Shown here: one piece after another, positions 28,378 to 37,480 of the stretch
How the letters are laid out: each line of letters begins with the position of its first letter
Position numbering within the stretch: position 1 is the first letter of the stretch
Source: Citrobacter tructae
GTDB taxonomy: Bacteria > Pseudomonadota > Gammaproteobacteria > Enterobacterales > Enterobacteriaceae
DNA: 64,000 bases
Assembly (NCBI RefSeq): GCF_004684345.1
Contig: NZ_CP038469.1
Span: 1,240,001-1,304,000, forward strand
Direction: 5' to 3'
Program-made: the position numbers and the translations under genes
Notes under the pieces: model-generated
The model's input: the letters and a program-made list of their open reading frames with translations, nothing else
The model's database searches: none
Told to the model about the DNA's origin: nothing

Positions 28378-28514
28378 CCCTGCTTAGCCTATTGAAGGCA
28401 CCGTTCTCACAGGCTATTGTCGTGTCACAATACAACAGTATGTTGTAACTAATGGCGAGCAAAAAAAAGCGCGGTCTAACACCGCGCAATGGATAATCAA
28501 CAGCTATTACTTTT

Positions 28515-29906
28515 TTATTTTTTAGAATGACGTCCGTATACCACCCAGGTGATGACCACGCAGGCGACATAGAAGATCAGGAACAGCTTCATCGCCCCAA
28601 CCGGTGAACCGGTCAATGCCAGCGACGTACCAAACGCTTTTGGAATAAAGAAGCCGCCAATCGCGCCGATAGCCGAGATAAAGCCCAGTGCCGCAGCCGT
28701 GTCGGTTGCCGCTTCACGCATCGCTTTCTCTTCGGATCCACCCTCGGCTTTCACTCTGTCCATCGTCAGCTTACGGAAGATCACGGAGATCATCTGGAAG
28801 GTTGAACCACTCCCCAACCCGGCCGTCAGGAACAGCGCCAGGAACACCGCAAAGAAGGCGATAAAGCTACCACCTACACCGTTTGTTGGCAGTGTCAGGA
28901 ACAGTAGAGCACTGAATATTGCCATCAGGACAAAGTTCACCAGTGTCACGCGCGTCCCGCCCAGTCGGTCAGAGATTGCCCCACCAGCAGAACGGGCCAG
29001 GGCACCAATCAGCGGGCCAAAGAAGGCGTAATGCAGGATCTGGACCTCAGGGAACTGCGTTTTGGACAGCATCGCAAAACCGGCAGAGAAGCCGATGAAG
29101 GAACCGAAGGTCGCCAGATACAGCAGGCTCATAATCCACAGGTGCCCGCGTTTGAGTACCGGCAATTGCTCTTTCAGTGACGCTTTGGAGGTCGCCAGTT
29201 CGTTCATACCAAACCACGCAGCCAGCGTGAAAATGGCCAGGAACGGTACCCAAATCCACGCGGCGTTGGCCAGATACAGCTGCGATCCATCCGGTTGTTC
29301 TACGCCGTGGCTACCAAATGCAGCGAAGATCGACAATGACACCACCAGCGGAGCAACCAGCTGCATAACGCTGACGCCCATGTTACCCAGACCGCCGTTC
29401 AGACCCAGCGCACCGCCCTGTTTCTGTTTCGGGAAAAAGAAACTGATGTTGGCCATGCTGGAGGCAAAGTTTGCCCCGGCGAAACCACACAACAGAGAGA
29501 TGATAATAAAGGTACTAAACGGCGTGGTGGTATCCTGCACGGCAAAACCTAACCATACGCAAGGGATGATCAGGATACCGGTACTGAATGCCGTCCAGCG
29601 GCGTCCACCAAATAAGGGAATCATAAAGGAGTACGGGACGCGCAGCAGCGCACCGGAGACCGACGGTAATGCCGTCAGCATAAACAACTGCTCGGTAGTG
29701 AAGTCGAAGCCGACCTTCGGTAAGTTTACCGCCACGGCGCTGAATAACATCCACACGCAAAACGCCAGCAGCAGACAAGGGACGGAAATCCACAGGTTGC
29801 GGCTGGCAATACGATGACCTCTTTGTTGCCAAAAGGCGGGATCTTCCGGCCGCCATTCTGTAATTACAGATCCAGATGCCCTTTCTGGGGCAGATGAGTG
29901 ACTCAT
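28515..29906 (-). CDS. narK: Nitrate/nitrite transporter NarK
   Basis: Twelve-helix major facilitator protein exchanging nitrate for nitrite, feeding NarG and removing nitrite. The 463 residues match E. coli NarK. Substrate-binding Arg residues fall in helices 2 and 8 (LLRVPYSF and LARSAGG), and the family nitrate signatures GFAGANFASSM and GLGSGSTFQM are present. The ATG at 29906 gives the known start; the frame is open 12 codons further upstream. It is divergent from narXL. Confidence 0.96.
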   Translation of the reverse strand: MSHSSAPERASGSVITEWRPEDPAFWQQRGHRIASRNLWISVPCLLLAFCVWMLFSAVAVNLPKVGFDFTTEQLFMLTALPSVSGALLRVPYSFMIPLFGGRRWTAFSTGILIIPCVWLGFAVQDTTTPFSTFIIISLLCGFAGANFASSMANISFFFPKQKQGGALGLNGGLGNMGVSVMQLVAPLVVSLSIFAAFGSHGVEQPDGSQLYLANAAWIWVPFLAIFTLAAWFGMNELATSKASLKEQLPVLKRGHLWIMSLLYLATFGSFIGFSAGFAMLSKTQFPEVQILHYAFFGPLIGALARSAGGAISDRLGGTRVTLVNFVLMAIFSALLFLTLPTNGVGGSFIAFFAVFLALFLTAGLGSGSTFQMISVIFRKLTMDRVKAEGGSEEKAMREAATDTAAALGFISAIGAIGGFFIPKAFGTSLALTGSPVGAMKLFLIFYVACVVITWVVYGRHSKK

Positions 29907-29965
29907 AGACACCTCTGATACTTGTTTCGATGCCTGCCACATTAGGGTTTACAGCGAGGGGTAAG

Positions 29966-29979
29966 TTGATATAAATCAA
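29966..29979 (-). promoter_or_regulatory. FNR site of the narK promoter
   Basis: TTGATATAAATCAA is a perfect FNR palindrome 60 bases upstream of the narK ATG. NarL-type heptamers (TACCC-like words near 30015-30150) lie further out toward narX. This is the same plan as in E. coli, where FNR and nitrate-activated NarL drive narK. Confidence 0.88.
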
Positions 29980-30246
29980 AGGAAAAGGTGGCATTATTAA
30001 TGCTTAAAATTTGTCATTACCCCAAATGAGTACATAACATCGGTGAAAAAGATGTGGTTTTTCACGCTTCTGTCGCCCCCTACCCCCCCCAGCCAGGAAT
30101 CTCTCCTACCAGTGGCAATTAAGGGGTAGCCCGTTTGAGGTATGGGTATACTCCAGTGTATCGCTGAGAATAACGCCACTGACTACTGCAGAATCGTCAT
30201 TCAATAAGGTTTTCGGTGCAACGAAAACCCGAAGGAACAAGTCACC

Positions 30247-32043
30247 ATGTTTAAACGTTGTCTCTCCCCGCTTACGCTGGTCAACCAGGTGGCGCTGATT
30301 GTTTTACTGTCCACCGCGATCGGCGTGGCGGGTATGGCTGTCTCCGGCTGGCTGGTTCAGGGCGTTCAGGGTAGCGCCCATGCGATCAACAAAGCGGGTT
30401 CCCTGCGCATGCAAAGCTATCGCCTGCTGGCAGCCGTACCGCTTGATGCTAACGATCAGCCGCTACTGGATGAAATGGAGAAAACGGCATTCAGTCCTGA
30501 ACTGACGCGCGCCGCTAAGCGCGATGGACAGCAGGTTCAACTGAAAGCATTACAAGATTACTGGCATACCGAACTAGCGCCAGGACTTGCCCATGCGCAA
30601 ACAGGCAATGCGGTTGCACAGGATGTTGCACGTTTTGTGACCGGACTGGATAAGCTGGTTACCGCCTTTGACCATACCACCGAACTGCGAATTGAACGCG
30701 TTGTCCTGTTACATCGCCTGATGGCTATTTTTATGGCGTTGCTGCTGGTTTTCACCATTATCTGGCTACGTGTACGCCTGCTACAACCCTGGAAACAGCT
30801 GCTGGCAATGGCGCGAGCCGTCAGCCAACGCGACTTTACCCAACGCGCGCGTATCAGCGGACGTAATGAGATGGCGGCCCTGGGTTCGGCGTTGAACAAT
30901 ATGTCAGAGGAGTTAGCCGAGAGTTACGCAGTACTGGAACAGCGGGTACAGGAGAAAACGGCCGGTCTGGAACATAAAAACCAGATCCTTTCCTTCCTGT
31001 GGCAGGCCAATCGCCGTCTGCACTCTCAGGTCCCGCTGTGCGAACGTCTCTCCCCGGTACTTAACGGACTACAAAATTTGACGCTGCTGCATGATATCGA
31101 ACTGCGGGTGTACGACCTGGAAGATGAAGACAATCATCAGGAGTTTACCTGTCAGTCAAACATCAGCTGTGATGAAAAAGGGTGTCATCTGTGCCCGCGC
31201 GGTACGCTGCCAGCGGTTGACGGCGGTATCACGCTGAAATGGCGACTGACCGATTCGCATACTCAATATGGTATTCTGCTCGCCACCTTGCCGCACGGGC
31301 GTCATCTTAGCCACGATCAGCAGCAACTGGTTGATACCCTGGTGGAACAACTGACCGCGACGCTGGCGCTGGACAGGCACCAGGAGCGTCAGCAGCAGTT
31401 GATTGTCATGGAAGAGCGTGCCACCATTGCGCGCGAACTGCATGATTCTATTGCACAATCACTTTCCTGCATGAAGATGCAGGTCAGCTGTTTGCAAATG
31501 CAAGGCGAGGCGTTGCCGGAAAATTGCCGCGACCTGCTGAGCCAAATCCGTAACGAGCTGAACACGTCATGGGTGCAGTTGCGTGAACTGTTAACCACCT
31601 TCCGTTTGCAGCTCACAGAACCCGGATTGCGTCCGGCGCTGGAAGCCAGCTGTCAGGAATACAGCGCCCGATTTGGATTTACGGTGAAGCTGGATTATCA
31701 GCTACCACCGCGTCTGGTTCCTTCGCATCAGGCGATTCACCTGCTACAAATTGCTCGTGAAGCGCTGAGCAACGCGCTTAAACACTCTCAGGCCAATGAA
31801 GTGGTCGTGACGGTGGTGCAAAATGGCAAGCAGGTCAAACTGACAGTGCAAGATAACGGTCGCGGCGTACCGGAAAACGCCGAGCGCAGTAACCACTACG
31901 GCATGATTATTATGCGCGATCGTGCGCAGAGCTTGCGCGGCGATTGCCGTGTACGCCGTCGCGAGACAGGCGGTACTGAAGTTGCTGTCACTTTTATTCC
32001 CGAAACAAACTTCACAGAAGTCCAAGGAGATACCCATGAGTAA
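30247..32043 (+). CDS. narX: Nitrate/nitrite sensor histidine kinase NarX
   Basis: Membrane sensor that phosphorylates NarL (and NarP) in nitrate. In 598 residues: helix 1, a periplasmic ligand domain with the P-box (AINKAGSLRMQSYRL, 42-56), helix 2 near 155-175, a HAMP linker, and a Cys-containing central module (CDEKGCHLC). The HisKA_3 domain has phospho-acceptor His in ARELHDSIAQ (~399), and an HATPase domain follows (NALKHS, DNGRGVP). It overlaps narL by eight bases. Confidence 0.97.
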   Translation: MFKRCLSPLTLVNQVALIVLLSTAIGVAGMAVSGWLVQGVQGSAHAINKAGSLRMQSYRLLAAVPLDANDQPLLDEMEKTAFSPELTRAAKRDGQQVQLKALQDYWHTELAPGLAHAQTGNAVAQDVARFVTGLDKLVTAFDHTTELRIERVVLLHRLMAIFMALLLVFTIIWLRVRLLQPWKQLLAMARAVSQRDFTQRARISGRNEMAALGSALNNMSEELAESYAVLEQRVQEKTAGLEHKNQILSFLWQANRRLHSQVPLCERLSPVLNGLQNLTLLHDIELRVYDLEDEDNHQEFTCQSNISCDEKGCHLCPRGTLPAVDGGITLKWRLTDSHTQYGILLATLPHGRHLSHDQQQLVDTLVEQLTATLALDRHQERQQQLIVMEERATIARELHDSIAQSLSCMKMQVSCLQMQGEALPENCRDLLSQIRNELNTSWVQLRELLTTFRLQLTEPGLRPALEASCQEYSARFGFTVKLDYQLPPRLVPSHQAIHLLQIAREALSNALKHSQANEVVVTVVQNGKQVKLTVQDNGRGVPENAERSNHYGMIIMRDRAQSLRGDCRVRRRETGGTEVAVTFIPETNFTEVQGDTHE

Positions 32044-32686
32044 TCTGGAACCGGCAACCATCTTGCTGATCGACGATCATCCGATGCTGCGAACCGGTGT
32101 AAAACAGCTCGTCAGCATGGCGCCCGATATTACCGTGGTCGGCGAAGCCAGTAATGGCGAGCAGGGTATCGAGCTGGCTGAAACTCTTGATCCCGATCTG
32201 ATCCTGCTGGATCTCAACATGCCCGGCATGAATGGTCTGGAAACGCTCGATAAGCTGCGTGAAAAATCCTTGTCTGGTCGCATCGTGGTGTTCAGCGTCT
32301 CGAATCATGAAGAAGACGTGGTAACCGCCCTGAAACGCGGCGCGGACGGTTATTTGTTAAAAGACATGGAACCGGAAGATTTGCTGAAGGCGTTGCAGCA
32401 AGCAGCTGCCGGTGAAATGGTGCTGAGTGAAGCTTTGACGCCGGTGCTGGCCGCCAGCCTGCGTGCTAACCGCGCAACCTCAGACCGTGATGTTACCCAG
32501 CTCACTCCACGCGAGCGCGATATCCTGAAACTGATTGCCCAGGGCTTGCCCAACAAGATGATTGCCCGTCGTCTGGACATCACCGAAAGCACGGTCAAAG
32601 TCCACGTGAAACACATGCTGAAGAAAATGAAACTCAAATCGCGCGTTGAAGCAGCGGTATGGGTGCATCAGGAACGTATTTTCTGA
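32036..32686 (+). CDS. narL: Nitrate/nitrite response regulator NarL
   Basis: DNA-binding regulator activating narG and narK and repressing other anaerobic respiration genes in nitrate. It has 216 residues: receiver domain with Asp59 (LILLDLNMPGMNG), then a LuxR-type helix-turn-helix (LTPRERDILKLIAQG to ESTVKVHVKHML). The ATG at 32036 inside the end of narX is chosen because it gives the known start with AAGGAG just upstream. A longer frame from 31922 is not used. Confidence 0.97.
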   Translation: MSNLEPATILLIDDHPMLRTGVKQLVSMAPDITVVGEASNGEQGIELAETLDPDLILLDLNMPGMNGLETLDKLREKSLSGRIVVFSVSNHEEDVVTALKRGADGYLLKDMEPEDLLKALQQAAAGEMVLSEALTPVLAASLRANRATSDRDVTQLTPRERDILKLIAQGLPNKMIARRLDITESTVKVHVKHMLKKMKLKSRVEAAVWVHQERIF

Positions 32687-32705
32687 TATCGCGTGCAGTT
32701 TATCG

Positions 32706-34091
32706 CTAACGAGGATCATTTTCCGACATCGCACTAAACGGTTCGGTCAGTGATAGCGTGATCTCATTGGAAGAGACACGCTGGCCCTGTTCGTCTTCCA
32801 CCACCACCGACAACCGCCAACGGTTTGTTGCCCCTTCACTGCGATCCCATTTCGGCATAATAATCGTCCAGCCTTCCGCGCTACGGGTGGTTGTTCCGGC
32901 CGTCAAACTCAGCGCCTGTGTATCCCCCTGCCACGTCAGATGCCGAATACCGTGCAGACTGCGCACCTCCAGCTTCAGCGCCACCGTTTCGCCAGGCTTG
33001 AGATCCCACGGCGGAGTCGCCAGAAACACAGACAGCGTTTTACGCTGGCGATATTCCATCGTCGGCAGGTTGTTACGCTGCGGATCGTCATAGCGGCTGC
33101 CACGCAGTGACTGACTGCCTGCCACTTCGCTGACCATTAGCTGTTTTTTTAACGGTACGCCAAAGCGATAATTGAGCTTTAGACCAACACTATTCTGACT
33201 TTCTCCACTTTCACCCTGCTTATGTTGTGCGGTCACCGTCACCAGCGGTACCGGCGTGTAGCTCAGCCCCAGCTTTACCGCTACCGGGTTGTGGTATCCG
33301 TTTCCGGAATGAAACAGATCGACCTGATCGCCAAAATATTGCTCAACGCTGACGCTGGTATTGAGATGCTCATAAAACGGCACCCGCATCAGCGCGGTGA
33401 GATCGTACCCACGCGCCATACGCTGCGCTTGCGTCGAAGAATGCTCCTGCCAGGATGAGAACGGCTGGTAATAATTGGCGGATAAGCGCAAATACTCACC
33501 CCACGCCTCGGCCCCCACACCGCCGCGCGGCAGGCTTTCATCCAGCAGATTGTCATAAAATGTGTTGTAACCTAACAACCAACCGTTGCGCACCCAGCGC
33601 TGTCCAATACCCAGATTACTGACCAGTCCATCATCTTGTTGGGTCAACCCCATCTGGCTCCAGGTCAGGTAGCGTTGGTTATCCTGCCAGGGGATAAACC
33701 AGCGGCCCCGGCTGCCGGTGAAGTGGCCCTCGTTATCCACCTGTAGCCCGACACTGGCGTTTCCCCAGGGAGAGAGCCATGATTCCAGTTGCTGATTCAC
33801 CTGCTCGCTGACCGTGTCACGCACCTGGCCAAACGCGAATTGCTTCGCCTGTTCACCGGTATCTAGCCCGTTATCGGTCATGCTGGCTTCGCCAAACGCT
33901 TTAACCATTTCGGCAAAATGCTTTTCGCCTACCCGTGACTCCGCAGCCATACCGAGATCGGGCAAACCATCATTATTGTTGTCAAACGGGTTAGCAGCCT
34001 GCTGGACAAACGAAGACTGCGCGCTAGCAGTACCGCCTGCCAGGAGCAAGAGTGTAAATACAGCGGAAGAAGAATAAAAAATACGGCTCAA
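32706..34091 (-). CDS. ychO: Inverse-autotransporter/invasin-like outer membrane protein YchO
   Basis: A 461-residue intimin/invasin-family protein. Signal peptide (to about residue 24, ASAQ), an Asp-rich NPFDNNNDGLPDLG linker, a 12-strand beta-barrel domain (about 70-310), and one C-terminal Ig-like domain. There is no long adhesive passenger, so it is the short form found at this locus in E. coli, with a minor reported role in biofilm or invasion. Convergent with narL, divergent from ychN. Confidence 0.9.
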   Translation of the reverse strand: MSRIFYSSSAVFTLLLLAGGTASAQSSFVQQAANPFDNNNDGLPDLGMAAESRVGEKHFAEMVKAFGEASMTDNGLDTGEQAKQFAFGQVRDTVSEQVNQQLESWLSPWGNASVGLQVDNEGHFTGSRGRWFIPWQDNQRYLTWSQMGLTQQDDGLVSNLGIGQRWVRNGWLLGYNTFYDNLLDESLPRGGVGAEAWGEYLRLSANYYQPFSSWQEHSSTQAQRMARGYDLTALMRVPFYEHLNTSVSVEQYFGDQVDLFHSGNGYHNPVAVKLGLSYTPVPLVTVTAQHKQGESGESQNSVGLKLNYRFGVPLKKQLMVSEVAGSQSLRGSRYDDPQRNNLPTMEYRQRKTLSVFLATPPWDLKPGETVALKLEVRSLHGIRHLTWQGDTQALSLTAGTTTRSAEGWTIIMPKWDRSEGATNRWRLSVVVEDEQGQRVSSNEITLSLTEPFSAMSENDPR

Positions 34092-34266
34092 ATCGTTAGT
34101 TGTTTCTTACATCAATTAACCACAGCGGCATACTTATCTTAAACCATAACGTCTTCAGCGTTGATTTTCAGCCCTTCCCTCTTTTTTCGGCATTATCCTG
34201 GTATCGATAAATAGGTGTAACATACGTGTCGGTTATTAACGCTCACTTGCAGCAACAGGAGTCAAA

Positions 34267-34620
34267 ATGCAAAAGATAGTGATCGTCGCAAACGGTGCGG
34301 CCTATGGAAGCGAATCGTTATTTAACAGTCTGCGTCTGGCCATTGCCCTGCGCGAGCAGGATGGCAACCTCGACCTGCGGCTTTTTTTGATGTCGGACGC
34401 GGTGACGGCGGGTTTACGTGGGCAGAAACCGGCGGAAGGTTACAATATTCAGCAAATGCTGGAGATCCTGACCGCGCAAAACGTACCGGTAAAACTGTGC
34501 AAAACCTGTACCGATGGTCGCGGGATCACCGCGTTGCCGTTAATTGACGGCGTTGACGTCGGTACGCTGGTGGAATTAGCCCAATGGACGCTGGCGGCCG
34601 ATAAGGTTTTAACCTTCTGA
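34267..34620 (+). CDS. ychN: YchN, DsrE/F-like protein
   Basis: A 117-residue DsrE-like fold protein, hexameric in the E. coli structure. The conserved Cys pair (LCKTCTDG, near 79-82) lies where related sulfur-relay proteins carry the active Cys. The substrate is unknown. ATG preceded by CAGGAG. It is followed by a 262-base gap with no clear feature. Confidence 0.92.
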   Translation: MQKIVIVANGAAYGSESLFNSLRLAIALREQDGNLDLRLFLMSDAVTAGLRGQKPAEGYNIQQMLEILTAQNVPVKLCKTCTDGRGITALPLIDGVDVGTLVELAQWTLAADKVLTF

Positions 34621-34882
34621 TAGACGCTTTTCAGGCAAGCGCACTGAGAGAGCCTGATATTTCCAGATTTAATCTTTTAGGGGCGCGGTTTCGCTAAACG
34701 TTAGCACGCCCTTTCAACCCTTTTCAGGCATTTTGTCATTTTTGTTTAATCGTTATGCCATTTTTTGATCAAAATCAGCATCCTGTATCTCCCCCTTTGG
34801 TGTTATGCAATGAGTGAAATGTGAACAACATCACGCAGCACTTTCGACAGGAAGTACGTTGTTTTCAAGAACGGGGTGAAAA

Positions 34883-35128
34883 ATGGCATTAGTGAAGGCA
34901 AGTTTGAAATTGTTTGGTGGGGATACCGTGGTGGTGCGCTGCTCTGAGCGCTGTCACATTCATCTGATGAGCGAGAAGAACCACGTCAAAGACACGCAGA
35001 CCGACATTTTAAGCGTGCAGGATCGTGATAACGCATGGCTGACCGTGCCGTATACCGGCACGTGGAATGTTCTGATCGATAGCCACAGTCAGTCACTGGA
35101 GCATTCCATCAGTTATATAGCAGCCTGA
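34883..35128 (+). CDS. DUF1883 family small protein
   Basis: An 81-residue protein of the DUF1883 type, starting MALVKASLKLFGGDTVVVRC with a predicted all-beta fold and a conserved Trp-containing YTGTWNVLID motif. GGGGTG lies before the ATG. E. coli K-12 has no gene here between ychN and chaC. In some other proteins DUF1883 is joined to toll-like (TIR) domains, so a ligand-binding role is thinkable, but nothing here shows it. Confidence 0.7.
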   Translation: MALVKASLKLFGGDTVVVRCSERCHIHLMSEKNHVKDTQTDILSVQDRDNAWLTVPYTGTWNVLIDSHSQSLEHSISYIAA

Positions 35129-35135
35129 TTGTTCG

Positions 35136-35166
35136 CTGCCCGATAGCGCACACGCGCATCGGGCAG
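35136..35166. terminator. Hairpin between convergent DUF1883 gene and chaC
   Basis: A nine-base stem CTGCCCGAT/ATCGGGCAG with an inner GCGC pairing lies eight bases after the plus-strand stop and ten before the chaC stop. There is no strong T-run; it may be a REP-type element or weak bidirectional terminator. Confidence 0.55.
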
Positions 35167-35175
35167 TTCGCCGAC

Positions 35176-35871
35176 TCAGGCAAATCCCGGTCGCATTACG
35201 CCTTCAGGCAACACCTCGCCCAGCAATCTTTTGACCGTGACGATCAGTTCGTTCAGGCAATCATCCTGCATCCCTAACCGGGATAGTTCTTGTTCCAGCG
35301 AGAACAGATACTGCGCGTTGGTCCCCAATGGCCCACTGGCAGCGGCAATCAGCGGTGCTATCACCTGCGCACGCGTATCGGACTCAAATAGCGGATGCCG
35401 CGGATCCATAATAAAGACCAGCGCATTGACCGTTCGCCCGTCATCAAGCGTTAACTGACACCAGGTCGGAAGATAGCAACCAGTAATCATTTCACGCTTC
35501 CACAACAGCGACAACTCTTGCTCCAGCGAGGCATCCGGTAAGCGGTAGGCCACACCGGTGGTGCGTCCCCCTTCTTTCAGGGCCAGCATCCGTCCCGGCT
35601 GACATGCGGTTCCTCGTCCCGCCGTCAGGCGCAGACAAAATGCCCGATGCCAGCCAACTAACGTACCGGTACATGACTCTTCAAACTCTAACGCCGGGTT
35701 CCACATCAACGATCCATAACCAAAGATCCACACCGGTCCATCATCTGGTCGGCAAGCGAGCGTGGCGGCCAGTGAGGCTGCCCGTTGTTCCGCTGACCAG
35801 AGTAGTGATTCTTCAATAGCACCAAATGCCGTCTTACAGTCGGCATTTAATAAAAAATCACGCGTTAACAC
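35176..35871 (-). CDS. chaC: Glutathione-specific gamma-glutamylcyclotransferase ChaC
   Basis: Cleaves glutathione to 5-oxoproline and Cys-Gly. The 231 residues have the substrate loop GYGSLMWNP (near 50) and the catalytic Glu region downstream of the GGRTTGVAYRLP strand. A GTG start at 35871 with GGAGGTG seven bases upstream gives the E. coli length; an ATG seven codons further up lacks such a site. In K-12 it follows chaA-chaB, but here chaB is absent. Confidence 0.92.
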   Translation of the reverse strand: MLTRDFLLNADCKTAFGAIEESLLWSAEQRAASLAATLACRPDDGPVWIFGYGSLMWNPALEFEESCTGTLVGWHRAFCLRLTAGRGTACQPGRMLALKEGGRTTGVAYRLPDASLEQELSLLWKREMITGCYLPTWCQLTLDDGRTVNALVFIMDPRHPLFESDTRAQVIAPLIAAASGPLGTNAQYLFSLEQELSRLGMQDDCLNELIVTVKRLLGEVLPEGVMRPGFA

Positions 35872-36273
35872 CTTACACCTCCGCCACTGCAACTTCCCTG
35901 CGACAACTTTTTGACGCCTTCCGGGCTTTTTTGCTGCTCATTTTGAAACCAATATCAGGACAATAGGCAATTCACCGGCTGCATGCAAGGCAACAAAGAC
36001 TCAACGGCACTTTATATCCTGTCCTTATGGCTCGAGCGGGACTGGCATTTTCCCCATTATCAGTGTCAATATTTGTGCTCAATTAAAACTAACATGTTGT
36101 TATTTAAATGTTCTCTAAACAAGATAAGTGATTTTACTCATTTTAAAGCAAGAAACGGGCCACGCCGTAAAATTACGTAAAAACAGATCGGAAATACCGA
36201 GATATCTGTTATTTTTTACATTCTTTAATACATTTATAATTATAAGCACCTGCAGAGATGGAGAATTAATTAC
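35872..36273. other. chaC-chaA intergenic region lacking chaB
   Basis: A 402-base AT-rich gap between divergent chaC and chaA. In E. coli the 76-residue regulator gene chaB lies here. No frame on either strand encodes a ChaB-like protein. Only one 64-codon minus-strand frame (36115-36309) exists, overlaps chaA and has no similarity. The gap presumably carries both promoters. Confidence 0.6.
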
Positions 36274-37374
36274 ATGACACATGCACATGAGGCGGTGAAA
36301 ACCCGCCACAAGGAGACTTCGCTCGTCTTCCCGATTTTGGCACTGGTAGTTCTGTTCTTATGGGGGAGCAGTCAATCACTACCAGTGGTTATCGGCATTA
36401 ACGCACTTGCTCTGGTGGGCATATTAAGCAGCGCATTTAGCGTTGTTCGTCACGCAGACGTATTAGCACACCGACTCGGCGAACCTTACGGGTCCCTGAT
36501 CCTCAGTCTGTCGGTTGTTATTCTTGAAGTTAGTTTAATCTCCGCATTAATGGCGACCGGTGACGCCGCGCCTACGCTAATGCGCGATACGCTCTACTCC
36601 ATCATTATGATTGTTACCGGTGGTCTGGTCGGTTTTTCATTACTGTTAGGCGGGCGTAAATTCGCCACTCAGTATATGAACCTGTTCGGTATTAAGCAGT
36701 ATTTGATCGCCCTGTTCCCACTGGCCATTATTGTGTTGGTGTTCCCGATGGCATTACCGGGGGCGAATTTCACTACCGCGCAGGCACTGCTGGTGGCGTT
36801 AATTTCTGCCGCGATGTACGGCGTGTTTCTGCTGATTCAAACCAAAACGCACCAGAGTCTGTTTATTTACGAACATGAAGACGAGGGCGACGACGACGAC
36901 CCGCATCACGGTAAGCCATCAGCGCACAGCAATATGTGGCATGCAGCCTGGCTGATCGTCCATTTAATTGCGGTTATCGCGGTCACCAAAATGAACGCCA
37001 ACTCGCTGGAGACACTGTTAACGGAATTGAATGCGCCTGTTGCGTTCACCGGTTTCCTCGTCGCGTTGTTGATCCTTTCCCCTGAAGGGCTGGGTGCGCT
37101 GAAAGCGGTACTGAGTAATCAGGTACAGCGGGCGATGAATTTGTTCTTCGGCTCGGTATTAGCCACGATTTCATTGACCGTACCGGTAGTGACACTAATC
37201 GCATGGGCAACCGGGAATGATTTGGTATTTGCCCTGGGCGCACCAGAGATGATTGTGATGGTCTCATCGTTGGTACTGTGCCATATCTCCTTCTCCACCG
37301 GACGTACCAATGTACTTAACGGTGCGGCGCATCTGGCATTGTTTATCGCGTATCTGATGACGATCTTTGCCTGA
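36274..37374 (+). CDS. chaA: Sodium-potassium/proton antiporter ChaA
   Basis: Inner-membrane CaCA-family cation/proton antiporter protecting against Na+ and K+ stress at high pH. It has 366 residues and about eleven helices in two repeats with Glu-bearing signatures (VILEVSLISALM and LSPEGLGALKA). The central cytoplasmic loop is an acid-histidine stretch (EDEGDDDDPHHGK, ~202-214) suggestive of cation sensing. ATG preceded by GGAG. Confidence 0.96.
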   Translation: MTHAHEAVKTRHKETSLVFPILALVVLFLWGSSQSLPVVIGINALALVGILSSAFSVVRHADVLAHRLGEPYGSLILSLSVVILEVSLISALMATGDAAPTLMRDTLYSIIMIVTGGLVGFSLLLGGRKFATQYMNLFGIKQYLIALFPLAIIVLVFPMALPGANFTTAQALLVALISAAMYGVFLLIQTKTHQSLFIYEHEDEGDDDDPHHGKPSAHSNMWHAAWLIVHLIAVIAVTKMNANSLETLLTELNAPVAFTGFLVALLILSPEGLGALKAVLSNQVQRAMNLFFGSVLATISLTVPVVTLIAWATGNDLVFALGAPEMIVMVSSLVLCHISFSTGRTNVLNGAAHLALFIAYLMTIFA

Positions 37375-37385
37375 TTCATAAAAAA

Positions 37386-37467
37386 GCCGGATGCGACGTA
37401 AAGTGTCTTATCCGGCCTCATTTTGATTGCTCGTTATCTTGCCCGATAAGCGTAAGCACCTTCGGGC
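37386..37467. repeat. REP/BIME element between chaA and kdsA
   Basis: Two palindromic units in a 106-base convergent gap: GCCGGATGCGAC..GTCTTATCCGGCC (37386-37417) and GCCCGATAAGCG..CTTCGGGC (37441-37467). These are typical enterobacterial REP sequences in inverted arrangement. The ldr/rdl toxin repeats found here in E. coli are missing. Confidence 0.82.
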
Positions 37468-37480
37468 ACACAGAGAAATC

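Noticed and set aside
36115..36309. 64-codon minus-strand frame as candidate chaB
   Set aside because: No similarity to the charged ChaB protein, and it overlaps the chaA start.
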